Below are positions 12,257-23,416 of a stretch of DNA of 64,000 nt, piece after piece. This stretch comes from Sinotaia quadrata (lineage: Eukaryota; Mollusca; Gastropoda; Architaenioglossa; Viviparidae), in the NCBI GenBank assembly GCA_028829895.1, contig CM054182.1:59868379-59932378 (forward strand), written 5' to 3'. The notes beneath the pieces are model-generated. The model saw only the letters and a list, made by a program, of their open reading frames with translations. It ran no database searches and was not told the origin of the DNA. Both the position numbers and the translations under genes were made by a program. Position 1 is the stretch's first letter. Each line of letters opens with the position of its first letter.

Positions 12257-14600
12257 TATCGAGGGATTATTCTAAGCACAGTTTATACTCTTAATCACCC
12301 AAACAACTAAGTTTGACCTTATTGTGTCTCTTTAACGAAATTTAAAGAAATTTTCCACGTGCTCAAAATCGACAGAACAGGGATATTAAAACAGATGTAA
12401 CAATGTCCTCAAATCACTATGATAGGTCAGGGTGTTTGTTAGAAGGCTAACTATTGACTCGTAATTAGTATCGAGAATTTACAGCACAAAGTTACCAACT
12501 GTCAATCAGAAAGGCATTATGTAATTTTGTTCCGCCCCATCACGCGACAGTCCACCTCCCATCCCTTATCTATTCTTATGTACCTGCTGTGCTGCTACCG
12601 CTATCATTAATTGTCAGAAATGAACCAACCAAGGTTTGACTATGCAGTGATGCGTCTGGCCTATTCTCCCGTGACCTGCCCATTCATCTACTTCTGGTGC
12701 ATGTGTACTTCGTACGGTGCGCTAAACGTTTACATTTGTGACTAATGCCTAAAAGTCCCGATGTCGGACTGTTGTGTGATAAAAGAAAAAATATGTATGT
12801 GCACCCGTCCTTGAAATTATGATGTGAGTTTTGTGCAGACTAATATCAATCAAAGAGCGAAACGAATGCACACATTCGCTCACGCATTTTAAAACCGGTT
12901 TCTCTGCTTCTCGTTTTTCATGCTCGCGCATATACATGCACATTCAGCCATGACAAGAGGAGACTACTCTAGCTACTGCTTAAGTGCTGACGTAACCGAA
13001 TAGAAAATGATGACGTCACCATGCATCCTATCTAAAATCAGCGTCACTGTCTGTAATAAAAAGAAATGACTTTTGTTTATTAACAAATTGCAAGAGTAAA
13101 GCAGCAATCTGTTGCGTAGCTCGCGATAATATAATAAATAGATCACAGAAGCCAAGGATAATATCCAGGAAAATAAATCTGTTCGTGACAGTTAAATGAA
13201 ACTACCCGATTACTCGGGCGACGATGATCAACGTTGTGTGGGGTCGAATCTATCACCGATGAAGAAGCTTAGCGATGAAAGAGTCTCTCACAGCTTCATT
13301 CGATCTCTCATTAGACTAATAAGGATGGTAAACATTATACTACTATATTTTGCCAGTCCCACATTTCCTTTCCCATAACCTAAAACGGCCGACCATTTGC
13401 CGGTGGAGAAAGTGTGCAGATTGCACCGCCGAGACTGGGTGAGGCAAGACCTCGATGGCCGCAGCTGACCATAAAATTAATGCGTGCGATTATTGCTAGG
13501 CTCTGGGAGTGGCGCGCCGAGCGGCGCTTCTCCAATCGCGAATGATCGATATTCACTGAGACGTACATCCAGCTAATCTTATCTGATTTCTCTTTATCTT
13601 TTTTCCCCCTTTAGCTAAGACAATAAGCCACATTCTGACAGAGACTATGCCTTGCCAGCTAAAGAATTTCTTCCTCTCGTGAATATCGACTTCTGTAAGC
13701 AATCTCCTCTTGTTTTGTCTCGAATCAAGGAAAAGGTAATATCCGTCTTTTTTCATAAACGAAGTGTGCTTTGGTCATAAAAAGGGCCTTCTTTATATAT
13801 GTCTTTCTTGGAGAGGTTCATGTTTGCGTCAGGATAACCCCTGCCTATCCGTTCGCTACACAGGATCCTGCTTCCTTCCCTTAAGCGTCCATTTCTGTAT
13901 GTTCAATGTTGATGCTCGCCCTTATGTTCTTAACAAAGTCCGTTGTCTCTCTGTACAAGACCGTTTCCTATACTTCTATTTCTGTCTTAGGAACGAAGAT
14001 CAACTAGTTTTGTCTTGCTGCACATGCGCACATTGTCAATATTTTAAAACCTGTGTCTTTGCTCATCATTCCTCGAACAGTCCCACGAATACTTTGGAAA
14101 CAGGCCTTTGCTGGATGCAAAAAAGTTCCCAAGCCTAACGAACTATGAACTAGAAGTTGCAAGACAGAAATAAAGAAAGGAAAACAAACGGTACAATGAA
14201 TGGAGGAAAGATATTTCATTTTAAATTTAAAATGAACGAAACGAAAATGAACAGGAAACAATTAACGCAAGAATAAATGTGTGGGTGAAGTTGTGCGGGT
14301 GGTGATGGAAAGAAACCACTCAAACAAATAAAGTTGCTAAAAACATTTCAACATTGCATGCATCACGAAAGCGGGTAAAGTAATTATCATTCATAACCCA
14401 TCATTATCAAAATGAATGAATGCTTCCCCAGTGAAAAAAAACAATTATGACGCAAGATGGGTGATACCATTTCGGGTGAGAGATGTTCATTCTGACAATT
14501 ACTATCACATACGTGAAAACATAAAAGTGTTCTCGGGTTACAGTTCAAGCGCCTAGACGTACTGACGTAAATATTGCACATATACTTAGCGGCATATTTC
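12257..14600. other. No gene recognised
   Basis: Mostly unique. A GC-richer island at 13385-13545 includes GGCGCGCCGAGCGGCGC and is open on the minus strand for 62 codons, without a recognisable domain. The 13764-14138 plus frame (124 codons, Cys/Phe-rich) lacks a convincing Kozak context or domain. I do not call either as a gene. Confidence 0.45.
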
Positions 14601-14903
14601 AGGAATCAGAAGATGCAACTTTAATTCCGAATGTAAATAGTTCAGTCTTCCAAACGCCTGAGACATACCGATCTTGTATTCATATACGTGTTTGAGGAAT
14701 CATTGTCACTTTAATTCCGACTGCAGATAGGACACTCTCGCAGACACTTGAGACATGCCGATCGTACTCACGTAGTTGTGTCAGGAATCATTGTCACTTT
14801 AATTCCGACTGCAGATAGGACACTCTCGCAGACACTTGAGACATGCCGATCGTACTCACGTAGGTGTGTCAGGAATCATTGTCACTTTAAATCCGACTGC
14901 AGT
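14600..14903. repeat. 88-bp tandem repeat, about 3.4 copies
   Basis: Units contain TCATTGTCACTTTAATTCCG, then ACTGCAGATAGGACACTCTC, then CTTGAGACATGCCGATCGTA. Copies at about 14700 and 14788 are nearly identical; the first is diverged and the last is truncated. Confidence 0.93.
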
Positions 14904-15239
14904 AGTAGTGAACCCGTTTAATAAAGTTTACGTGGTCGTAGAGTAAACGCGTCAGTATATTTTAAATGGCGCAAGTTATAAATATAATGATATATTTTAA
15001 AATAGTGGTAGCAAAATAAAATAGAAATCTAGGGATTCGATATTAATTAGTTAACTGGCTTCTGATATACGGCATAATGCAATTAACCAATTTTCAACAC
15101 TATCGTACACAGGTCAAATACACACATTAAATAGCATGGGGGGATACAATTCAGCACACATAATATGCTATTAAAGTCGATCATAGGAAACGATACCAAA
15201 CGCTCCTTGTAATAGTTGAATTCTTGAGTAGCTCCAAAT
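14904..15239. other. Unique DNA with a dispersed-repeat fragment
   Basis: The segment 15040-15100 (ATATTAATTAGTTAACTGGC through CAATTAACC) is similar to 31600-31660, suggesting an unclassified dispersed repeat. No gene. Confidence 0.45.
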
Positions 15240-16030
15240 GAACGTTTTATTTGTCACTCTATTAGAAGTGCACACTATGAAGAAGGATTGGAAATATACT
15301 CCTTGACGTAAGATAAAAAAGACATGGATTTGAAATACACTCCATGACTCAGGAGTGGAAATACACTAAATGATTAAGACTGAAAAGACATGCTGAAATA
15401 GATTTGAAAAACACTCCATGACGTAAGATAAAAAAGACATGATTTGAAATACATTCCAAAAACATGATGAAATAGATTTGGAAGTACCTATACACTGAAT
15501 AAAAATATGCATCATTTCATAGGATGGAAGGACAACTTTGACCTAGCATAGAAAGCGTGCCATGATATGGGATTAGAAGTTTACCATATGAAATAGAATT
15601 TGATGTTCTATACCACTTTTTGAATTGGACACATATCTCATGATATAGGATTTGGACATAATAATGGCATAGGGTTAGAAATGAAAACTATGTCAGAGGT
15701 TTGAAAAGTTGACAAAGGACTGGAAATGCAAATCATAATATCGAATGTAAAGTGCACGCTCGACAATAGAATAGAAATACACACCATGACTTAGAAATGG
15801 TCTCCATGACAAAGGAGTGGAAGTGCTCACCATGACAGGACTGAAATGAATGACATACGTTTGGAAGCAAATGTCATGATTAGAAGTAAGTACTATCACA
15901 TAGGATTCTAAGCTCAGGCCATGTCAAAGTTTTAAAGTGTATACCATGACAAAGGATTTGAATTACACGCAATGATACAGGATGTAAAGTACACACCATG
16001 AGATAGATAATTGGAAGAGGATTAGAAATA
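15240..16030. repeat. Degenerate tandem array (about 35-60 bp units)
   Basis: Phrases such as GAAATACACTCCATGAC, CCATGACAAAGGA and ATAGGATTTGGA recur throughout with variable spacing and no clean period. This looks like an old, diverged minisatellite. Confidence 0.6.
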
Positions 16031-16104
16031 CACACGTGAACTTAGAAAGTGAGAGCACGCAACAGTTCCTAGGAAACATTCGTGGGGGGTTGATCGTTTG
16101 ATAC

Positions 16105-16200
16105 AGTACAACCTAACGTACACACAACCTAACGTACACACGAGCCTAACGTACACACGAACCTAACGTACACACGAACCTAACGTACACACGAGCCTAC
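16105..16200. repeat. 17-bp tandem repeat (CCTAACGTACACACGAA)
   Basis: About five to six copies of CCTAACGTACACACGAA with small variants, preceded by 'acctaacgtacacaca'. Confidence 0.95.
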
Positions 16201-17320
16201 ACTTGAAAGGAATGTATACATTTTGTAGGCTGTGATTCACTTACTGTAGTTGTCATTCACAACTGCTTGCTGACTTAAAGGCAAAGAATAGTTACCCCAA
16301 ACTGACTTCTCCTGTTATTGAAAACATAATTTTAAAGTATACACATATTTAATATATATTCCTGATTCTTTTGTGTGTACATCTGCTCTTTATTAGTTCA
16401 TTTTGTTTTCTTGTTTGAAACTCGATTTTATATTTTCCTTTTCTTTTAACTGTCGTATTTCATTTGCAATAGGGAGGAAAGAAAGAAAATATTGTGCGTA
16501 TGTGCGCGCATTTAATATTGAGTGTGCTTGTATGCATGAACGAATGATTGAGTGAGTGAGAGAAATAACTGCAGGTAGCAGATTTAAAGATCTACAAATG
16601 AAATAACAAAAAATAATTATGCATATTTTAAAATAATGTTTACGAAAATTTCGAGTGATGAAGTAATAGAGGAAGGAAATGGGGTTTAAATAAAGCGTAA
16701 GATTAATTTGCCGTAACAACGGATCTGATACTAATGTACTCGGATGAGTTCTCTTTCCTTATCAATTTCCGGTTCCGTCGATTTCGAATGCAGTGCTCTT
16801 AGCGATGAGTATTGGCCCACCATTGAAATTGAGATACAGCATAAACTAATGCGAATGTCGACAAGTTTCACCTTGTTTTTTTGAAACTATATGAAACCAT
16901 TAAACAACCCTCAAATTAAAAAAAAAAAAGATTGATTATCGGTTGCAGCTAACAATGACTCATTTTGGAAACATTGCCAAGTAGCGAAAACACCGAGCAA
17001 CGCCGCAAAATAGGACTAGCCGTCTCACACGTAGTTAGTCAGACTTCAGTAATGTAGACAAATGGCTGGGATTGAGCAAGCAGAATCTAAGTTCGGCTGG
17101 GCCGTCTGTGAAGAAAGGTTTAAGTCCTTTCAAGCTAAGCTTCCTTCGGTAGTAATCTCTTGCACGTAATTTCACGAAACCGGAAGTAATTACGCAGCAA
17201 CGTGGACTACGAGTTTACTGTCGTCTTCTAGCAAACCCACGACATTCAATGAGGATCGCGACTGTTTCTTAAATGTTCCATTCGTGTATTTGTCCTGGAG
17301 AGTGGATAGTGTTATATACT
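16201..17320. other. No gene recognised
   Basis: Unique AT-rich sequence. The minus frame 16393-16719 (108 codons) is Ile/Phe/Asn-rich as expected of AT-rich noncoding DNA. Confidence 0.5.
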
Positions 17321-17322
17321 CA

Positions 17323-17381
<59 letters not shown>

Positions 17382-17469
17382 GCACACAAACGCTCACGCA
17401 CACACACACACACACACACGCACACACACACGCACACAAACGCTCACGCACACACACACACATACACAC
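17321..17469. repeat. (CA)n microsatellite, insertion target
   Basis: CA repeat with CGCACACAAACGCTCACG interruptions. It is cut by the LTR element, which starts at 17470. Matching CACACACA resumes at 31087 on the far side, so the element sits inside this microsatellite. Confidence 0.95.
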
Positions 17470-17660
17470 TGTGACGATGTGTGACAAATTCTGTGTCATG
17501 ACCTCGTGACCCAATTGCTCGTTTCAAAACTTAAAATTTTGAACGGACCTTTGTTGAAATTCACCCGTGATACATCAGTATCGAGAGAAGCTTTCTAGCA
17601 AGGTCAGATTGTTGCATAACTTTAGGCCAGTGTCCAGCACCTTCGAGATCAACAACATAC

Positions 17661-17678
17661 CACGTGAACGGTCACGTG
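17661..17678. promoter_or_regulatory. Inverted E-box palindrome in U3
   Basis: CACGTGA-ACGG-TCACGTG is a perfect 7-bp inverted repeat of a CACGTG E-box. CACGTG is the classic core bound by bHLH-type factors. The same site occurs in the other LTRs at 23621-23638 and 29581-29598. A regulatory role is inferred from position in the presumed U3 region. Confidence 0.45.
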
Positions 17679-18002
17679 ATGCGTTCAATGCAGTTTCATA
17701 AAAATGATCATAAGGCGCAAAATCCCTCACTCACTCCCAGACCGGCAGACATACAAGGCAGCTTTAACATTAGCTCCGTCCCGCCGCCATACCAGAGTCG
17801 TAAGAGAGTCGAAGATGAACCCGCGCTAGAGCAGTAAAATCTACTTTGAAGAGGTAACAATAACACGTCTACTTCTTACAGTATCTATTGCATTTGTTGA
17901 TTGTTTTTTGTAATTGAATTGATGTATGTATTTTGTGCAGCTTAGCGCTATTTTAGCCAAAGCACGTGTTTCGATGTAAAGGGACAAATCTAAAAGTTAT
18001 TG

Positions 18003-18010
18003 TATATAAA
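18003..18010 (+). promoter_or_regulatory. Candidate TATA box in LTR 1
   Basis: TATATAAA, about 534 bp into the LTR. It would put transcription start near 18035-18040 and leave a leader of about 1.7 kb before the ORF unless spliced. Other AT-rich stretches nearby make this tentative. Confidence 0.3.
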
Positions 18011-19168
18011 TTATTGTAACTTTTTCTTATCTTTAATTTATATAAATCGTAAATTCCCTAGTGCCGCCAGTATGTCTGTGCACGTGGTGAATTCTTCTTT
18101 GTAATTCAAATTGTTCTTGCATATAATTTTTCGTGTAAAATTGTAAAGCATTCATGCTTCATTTTGAATTAATCCTTTGTGTGAATTCCAATTTTTAATG
18201 CTGTAAATATTTGGGAATTCATACGTTCGTGTAACGTTATATGTAACACACACGTGGACCACAATGTATATTTAAATATAACCATATTTGAATTGTAAAC
18301 GACACGATAGTCAAAGATTCTAAATTCAGAACCTTAAACAAAGAAACATGTGCTTGGGTTTTGCGAATATAGACGCAAATAGTTACAGAGCCCAAAATCC
18401 TTTGTTTCAGCCGGGTTCTTCTTATGTTACTCCTCTCTACCTTCGTACTTCTTGAGTCGTACACCGACTCGGGTGTCTTCATGACCCATACGTGAACTAT
18501 GCAGAAGTACCTGTGTTAACTACGGTTAACGATTCGTCGCAAGTACATTAGCGATGCAGTAATTGGGTGGACATTAACTGTTATGCTATGCAGTACTGAC
18601 GATGAGCCGAAGTGATGTGGACCAGTTCTAACCAGTTGAACCCCACGTGCGACCAAAAGTGTAGTTAAGTATATCTACTAGGGTCCAGAATCAAATGACT
18701 ATTTGGCAAGAGAATTCTCGTTACGACTTTTAACAAAGACGGTAAAATGAGAGAACAACGCTGTGTAGCATTAAGACGTCGTGTTCGTAATTAATCGTTG
18801 TTGTTAATTGTTAAACTTATTAAATCTTATTTCATTTTGTTAAGAACCTCTTTTTTGTAGTAAATTTGTATGCATATAGACCAAAAGACGTGGATTGGAT
18901 GGGGGCTGTCTGAGCAAAACGAATGACGTAATGAATGCATATGAATCTAAGAGAGTTTTTAACGATTTCCAATCTAGCTAAAGTACGCAAATTATCAGTT
19001 TCGTAAATCTGTGATCTAGACTACAAAGATGCATTTTTAATCTAGTCGAATGATGATTTGAGCAACCAGTCTGTTTAGGTTAAAGAGGGGGAATTAATTT
19101 AAATAGTAAATTAAAGTTCTATAATTTCCTAAGCAGGGTCTTTAAATAAATACTGGAAACGTAACAAG

Positions 19169-19187
19169 TGTGGCCTCGTCATGGGAT
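19169..19187 (+). promoter_or_regulatory. Primer-binding site, tRNA-Pro-like (copy 1)
   Basis: Two bases after the LTR end lies TGTGGCCTCGTCATGGGAT. The well-known proline-tRNA primer site is TGGGGGCTCGTCCGGGAT. The sequence here matches it except for three substitutions and one inserted T. Position and TGG-like start fit a minus-strand primer site; the tRNA assignment is inferred. An identical copy is at 25129-25147. Confidence 0.6.
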
Positions 19188-19770
19188 TGATATGTATTAA
19201 ATTGTAACATTTTTTATACATAGGGCGTATCATATCTTTAGGAAACGAACATCTGAGAATTGCCAATATTCTATTGATTCAGGATTGTTGAAATATTTAT
19301 CTTGCTTTTGTTGTGACATGTGCATGTATTCTTTTGCAGAATAGCGTGCATGTTAGTTAATATATGTTTAAGCGTAGTTAAGCATTATGTTAGCTATTGA
19401 TGATTTATTTAGTATTGTGTTACTGGATACTTCATTGTAAGAGGTCGACGTGTTATACCGCCAGCTAGGAGAGTTATCGGTAGTAACAGACTTCGGACTA
19501 TTATATTTAGGGTGCTAAGTATAATGTGTAATGTTGTATGGTTGGAGCCGTGACATTACGAAAGCCTTGGAGACAACAGATTGTAGCCAAGCAGGTGAAC
19601 GTGTAACCAACGCGTAATTTATTTCGGAAGGTGTTCTGAATAAATTCAATAATTTTTGTAAGGTCGTAGCCTAAAAGTTATTGTGGGATAAAAGCGGAGT
19701 TTTATCGCCTACGGTTAGATACACAATCACGAGAGATATTTATTGTAGCCAGACGCGCTAAATAAATAAG

Positions 19771-22743
19771 ATGGACATTTCGGATCTCGAACAGACTATT
19801 GCGAGTCTGAGAGAGATAGGTTCATTGATCGGATACCGAACGGAAGACGAGTTAATGAACTTCGTTAGAACTGAACTAGACAGGAGAGAGGAACGCGAAA
19901 AGAGGAGAGAGGAACACGAACGAGCAATGGAACGGATAGAGATAGAAGATGATCACCTTACGACTTTGATAGATCTAAGGATCGATGAACGGATAGGGAG
20001 CTTACAGCTCATGGAGATTCTAAAACGCGAACAGAAGATAGGCATATCACTAGAATATAAAGGTGAACAGCTACGTATTTTCGTCCTACTAGAACTCAAT
20101 GAAAAGGAAATAGAACACAGGGAAGAAATTAGATCTTCAATAAGCTCACGAGCAAAACAGTTGTGTGATAAAGATTTCCGATTCAAAGGGGAAGGGGAGG
20201 CCGAAATACGAGACTTAACGTTCGAAATTAGAAAGTTGAAGAAAGAAAAGCTAAGACTTATGGAAAGGAAAGAAAGTCTAGAATTAGAATGGTTGTGGAC
20301 AGAAATCGAAACAGAGTCTAAAATTGCTGGGGAAAGTATTGTTGACAAATTACGACAGGAAGGTCAGGCCGTGAACTTTGACTTGCCGAGGTCAAACGCC
20401 GCGAGAGTGGAGACTGACACACAGAAATTAGTCGCGCTACCGAACACAGCAGACGAATTAGACAGTTTGATTGAAAACAAAAACAAATGTTTTGACGAAA
20501 CCATTACAGTTCAACATGCTAACCAGTTTACAGAAACAGTTAGCGCACCAAAGCTTGATCTTGAAACAGAGACAAGAAAAGACACTGTTGTTAAGGACTT
20601 AATGATACGTGTAGAATTTGGACGAACACATACACCGCCGTGTACGTGTGACACCTTGTTTGACGGACTGAATGCGCATGAGAAGATAGAGACAGATTCT
20701 ATCGGTTGTGTACCGTTAAGGTGTGATGAAACTTCTAGCAACACAGTGACTGATTTTTCTGACAGGACAAATATGCATGAGAAGATAGAAACGGATTCTA
20801 TCGGTTGTGTATCGTCGAAGGGCAGTGACACATCGACTGAGTTTACTGACCGAACTGTTAGTTTAAGAGAGAATGTGCTCGCTACGAAGACTGACATCGG
20901 TAGATCTCGATCTCCGATGATTGACGTGAGTCATGACGTAATTTTGGAACACAAGATTATTGCGTTATGCGAGGTTTCGAGTGCTAACACATTGATAGCC
21001 AGGGAAACAGAAGTATTTGATCCAGATGACAGCATAGGTAGCATTACAGACGGAGACAATGTGCCTATGATAAGTTCATTTACTTCAGATGACGTGACAG
21101 TTGTCAGAGCTGAGACAGAGTTCTTTTCCAAACGTGACATGGAAGAAGATATAGTCGAAAACTGTACAGGGACGGTCGACGATAACAATGCATGTGTACT
21201 GACGTGTATGCACGCAGTTGTCAGAGACATGGCAGAACTGTCTGCAGATAAATCACTTAACGGAATTAGTGACGTAGACAGAAGCCACGGTACATGGACT
21301 ACCTTTATTGACTCACCTGTTGAGATAAAGGAATGTCATGAGTACGTACCAAAAACTGTGACAAGTGGAAGTAAGGAGGAGGGGGTTTCATTAACTGATA
21401 TGTTCCTTGATTCACTGACGAAAAGTGCGGAGTGTGATCCTGAGTTGATCAAAGACACAGTACAAATGAGTGACAGAACTAGATTGATAGATAATGAAAA
21501 CCGGAGTGACGGACTGATAACCAGAGTAGGTGGGGCATCAGGGCTGTTACTGACATCAGATGCAGAAACTTATGATAAAGGAAACAGTGGGAGTGTAGCC
21601 TACAACACACAGAGAATAGACATGGTGATGTTATTCAGTGTAATAGAGACAGGTAACATTCACTGCCAGTTGGTGACTGAAACTGACAGAATTTCTATCA
21701 TAGATTCTGACGATTTGATGAGGAGACACATTGAGTTAACTAAGTCAGTGGAGACAGACTATGTTAGTTCAATAAACGGTATGGTCCAGGGGAGATTATC
21801 AGTAACTCTTGGGGAGTTTAAGACAGAACCCTTGTTCATACAACCACGGGAATCTGACTTGCTAGCGAGTGAGTCTGACCCCACAGTGACTAGAGAATAC
21901 TCGAATGGAGAGTTAGACAATTCTAGAGTCACAAAGGAGACACAGACTTATGTTGTCAAGGAGAGAGACAAGCTGACAGACATAACAGTCGAACACCTAG
22001 TTGTGAATGGGTTAAAACAGAAAACGACTAGTGGGATGAGGTATTTCACTTCAGTCTATGATAAGATCAGGAGAACGGAACCTCCAGATTTAGAGGGGAC
22101 GCTAATGTTGCAATTCAGGCACTTCAGAGAGACTGGTAGCCGCGACAGAGCACATTTGCAAACCTATGACGTTAGACTTGATGCGAAATGGACCCATAGT
22201 AGATCTGACGCCATTCCGACAAAAGACGTTGAGTGCATGCGAACTAGAGACGTTCAATGTGTACACAAGGACGTAACTACAAATGCACAAAACACCAAGA
22301 GAGCAAATTTTCATTTGCGTGAGTTCAGTGACAAGGCTAAAGGCGATAGGTTAGAAATTCTGACATCGCAGAGTCAATGCCACACTGACACTGACATGAT
22401 ACCGAACATATCGAGAAAGTTGAAACTGTTAGATGGGGTAGAGACCAGTCATGCAGAAACTGACACTACCAGAAACATTTTAAACTTGACAAGTACTTTG
22501 GGGAGTTTTGAAAGAGATCATGACGATAAAACACTTCAAGGACGTACTTACCGGACAAGAAATGAAAAGTCTAATCTTGACATGCAATATATTGCACCTC
22601 ACAGTGACATTCTGACGAACAGAGTAAGAAAGAAAGAATACAGTTGTCATGCCGTAGACATGTTGACACACATGGACGATGACGTGTATTGGGATTGGGA
22701 CAGAACTACGAAGATTGTGCTAGGCAGGATAGTGCAGCAGTAG
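19771..22743 (+). CDS. 990-residue element protein, Gag-like N-terminus, family unrecognised (copy 1)
   Basis: This is the only long frame in the internal region. ATG lies in a good context (AAG-ATG-G) 604 nt after the LTR. Residues 1-200 are highly charged and predicted coiled coil (ELDRREEREKRREEHERAME at 35-54; KLKKEKLRLMERKESLELEW at 155-174), recalling the Arg/Glu-rich leader of invertebrate gypsy-type Gag proteins. Residues 200-990 are Ser/Thr/Asp-rich, poor in long hydrophobic runs and probably largely disordered. They contain a recurring [VIA]-E-T-[DEQS] motif (about 214, 307, 340, 412, 448, 637, 661, 723, 891, 896). A near-exact duplication, HEKIETDSIGCV, occurs at 303-314 and 336-347. 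No CCHC knuckle, D-T/S-G protease triad, YxDD or integrase motif is seen. There is no signal peptide. It could be a structural or packaging protein of a non-autonomous element, or captured host sequence. Function unknown. Confidence 0.85.
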   Translation: MDISDLEQTIASLREIGSLIGYRTEDELMNFVRTELDRREEREKRREEHERAMERIEIEDDHLTTLIDLRIDERIGSLQLMEILKREQKIGISLEYKGEQLRIFVLLELNEKEIEHREEIRSSISSRAKQLCDKDFRFKGEGEAEIRDLTFEIRKLKKEKLRLMERKESLELEWLWTEIETESKIAGESIVDKLRQEGQAVNFDLPRSNAARVETDTQKLVALPNTADELDSLIENKNKCFDETITVQHANQFTETVSAPKLDLETETRKDTVVKDLMIRVEFGRTHTPPCTCDTLFDGLNAHEKIETDSIGCVPLRCDETSSNTVTDFSDRTNMHEKIETDSIGCVSSKGSDTSTEFTDRTVSLRENVLATKTDIGRSRSPMIDVSHDVILEHKIIALCEVSSANTLIARETEVFDPDDSIGSITDGDNVPMISSFTSDDVTVVRAETEFFSKRDMEEDIVENCTGTVDDNNACVLTCMHAVVRDMAELSADKSLNGISDVDRSHGTWTTFIDSPVEIKECHEYVPKTVTSGSKEEGVSLTDMFLDSLTKSAECDPELIKDTVQMSDRTRLIDNENRSDGLITRVGGASGLLLTSDAETYDKGNSGSVAYNTQRIDMVMLFSVIETGNIHCQLVTETDRISIIDSDDLMRRHIELTKSVETDYVSSINGMVQGRLSVTLGEFKTEPLFIQPRESDLLASESDPTVTREYSNGELDNSRVTKETQTYVVKERDKLTDITVEHLVVNGLKQKTTSGMRYFTSVYDKIRRTEPPDLEGTLMLQFRHFRETGSRDRAHLQTYDVRLDAKWTHSRSDAIPTKDVECMRTRDVQCVHKDVTTNAQNTKRANFHLREFSDKAKGDRLEILTSQSQCHTDTDMIPNISRKLKLLDGVETSHAETDTTRNILNLTSTLGSFERDHDDKTLQGRTYRTRNEKSNLDMQYIAPHSDILTNRVRKKEYSCHAVDMLTHMDDDVYWDWDRTTKIVLGRIVQQ

Positions 22744-23383
22744 AAATGATTTGACACTTCTTTTGAAATTTCATTATCTTCTTGTTGTACGGTAGTTGGT
22801 AGTTGTTACTGTAAATATGTTGGACATTTCATAAAAACTTGGGACTAGCTATAACACTGATTGAATTGTGTTAGTGTTATAACTCCGAATATGACAGGTG
22901 GACTGATACATGGTTCATTGAGTTGGTAAATTCACAAACTCTGATATTTGGTTGATACAGGAAATCCATATCTGGAACTTTTCATAGCCTGCATATTGAT
23001 AGTGTTGTTCATTGGAAGTCATTTTTTTGATCACACTATTGTTGGATACGTATTCAGTGGAATTGGTTGATGTTGGATTTCTATTCTGAATAATCTGGTT
23101 AGATCAAACTAGGTTGTGTGTGAGCTATTGATTATTGGGACAGATAGTGAGAATTTCAGAACATGTTATTCCATTGGATGGATGTCTATTCAATTAGACT
23201 GAACGTTCTTCTTAAATCATTTTTCTTTGATTTCTTGAAGTGAGAAATATTGTATGAGAGTGCCGTTAATCGAGAGTTGATTTATCCGTCACGTTACATT
23301 ATTTCTAGCTATGTTGAAATTTTTTTAATTGTAAATTTTTTCTTCATTTTGCACTTCTACATTTTATAACACATAATTTGTAG
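22744..23383 (+). other. Element 3' noncoding region (copy 1)
   Basis: About 640 bp of AT-rich sequence between the stop codon and the stem-loop, with no ORF. It does not resemble a decayed pol region in any frame that I could read. Confidence 0.6.
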
Positions 23384-23416
23384 GAGGCATTTATCTTTTG
23401 GTAAGATAAACGCCTC
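23384..23416 (+). promoter_or_regulatory. Stem-loop just upstream of the polypurine tract (copy 1)
   Basis: Arms GAGGCATTTATCTT (23384-23397) and AAGATAAACGCCTC (23403-23416) pair over 14 bp with one A/C mismatch around a TTGGT loop. The hairpin abuts the polypurine tract. It would be present in the genomic RNA and could mark plus-strand priming, packaging or 3'-end structure. The role is inferred. Confidence 0.7.

Larger units (their letters stand above)
17470..19166 (+). repeat. LTR 1 (1,697 bp)
   Basis: Starts TGTGACGATGTGTGAC and ends GGAAACGTAACA, with TG/CA termini. Its right edge is fixed by the point where the third copy leaves the repeat into flanking DNA (31086/31087). Candidate internal signals are TATATAAA at 18003-18010 and AATAAA at 19145-19150. 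The latter lies only 16 nt from the LTR end, so U5 would be extremely short if that signal is used. The LTR is long for an element with such a small internal region. A minus-strand open frame of 81 codons (18237-18482) is conserved only because the LTRs are near-identical. Confidence 0.9.

Noticed and set aside
13764..14138. 124-codon plus-strand frame
   Set aside because: Cys- and Phe-rich with no recognisable domain, and an overlapping minus frame is equally open; chance is the simpler explanation.
18237..18482. 81-codon minus-strand frame in each LTR
   Set aside because: Repeated three times only because the LTRs are identical; no start context, domain or codon signal. An antisense LTR product cannot be excluded but is not supported.
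19953..22671. Minus-strand frames of 63-131 codons inside the 990-codon ORF (and the matching set 25913-28631)
   Set aside because: Antisense shadows of the plus-strand ORF, present twice only because the region is duplicated.
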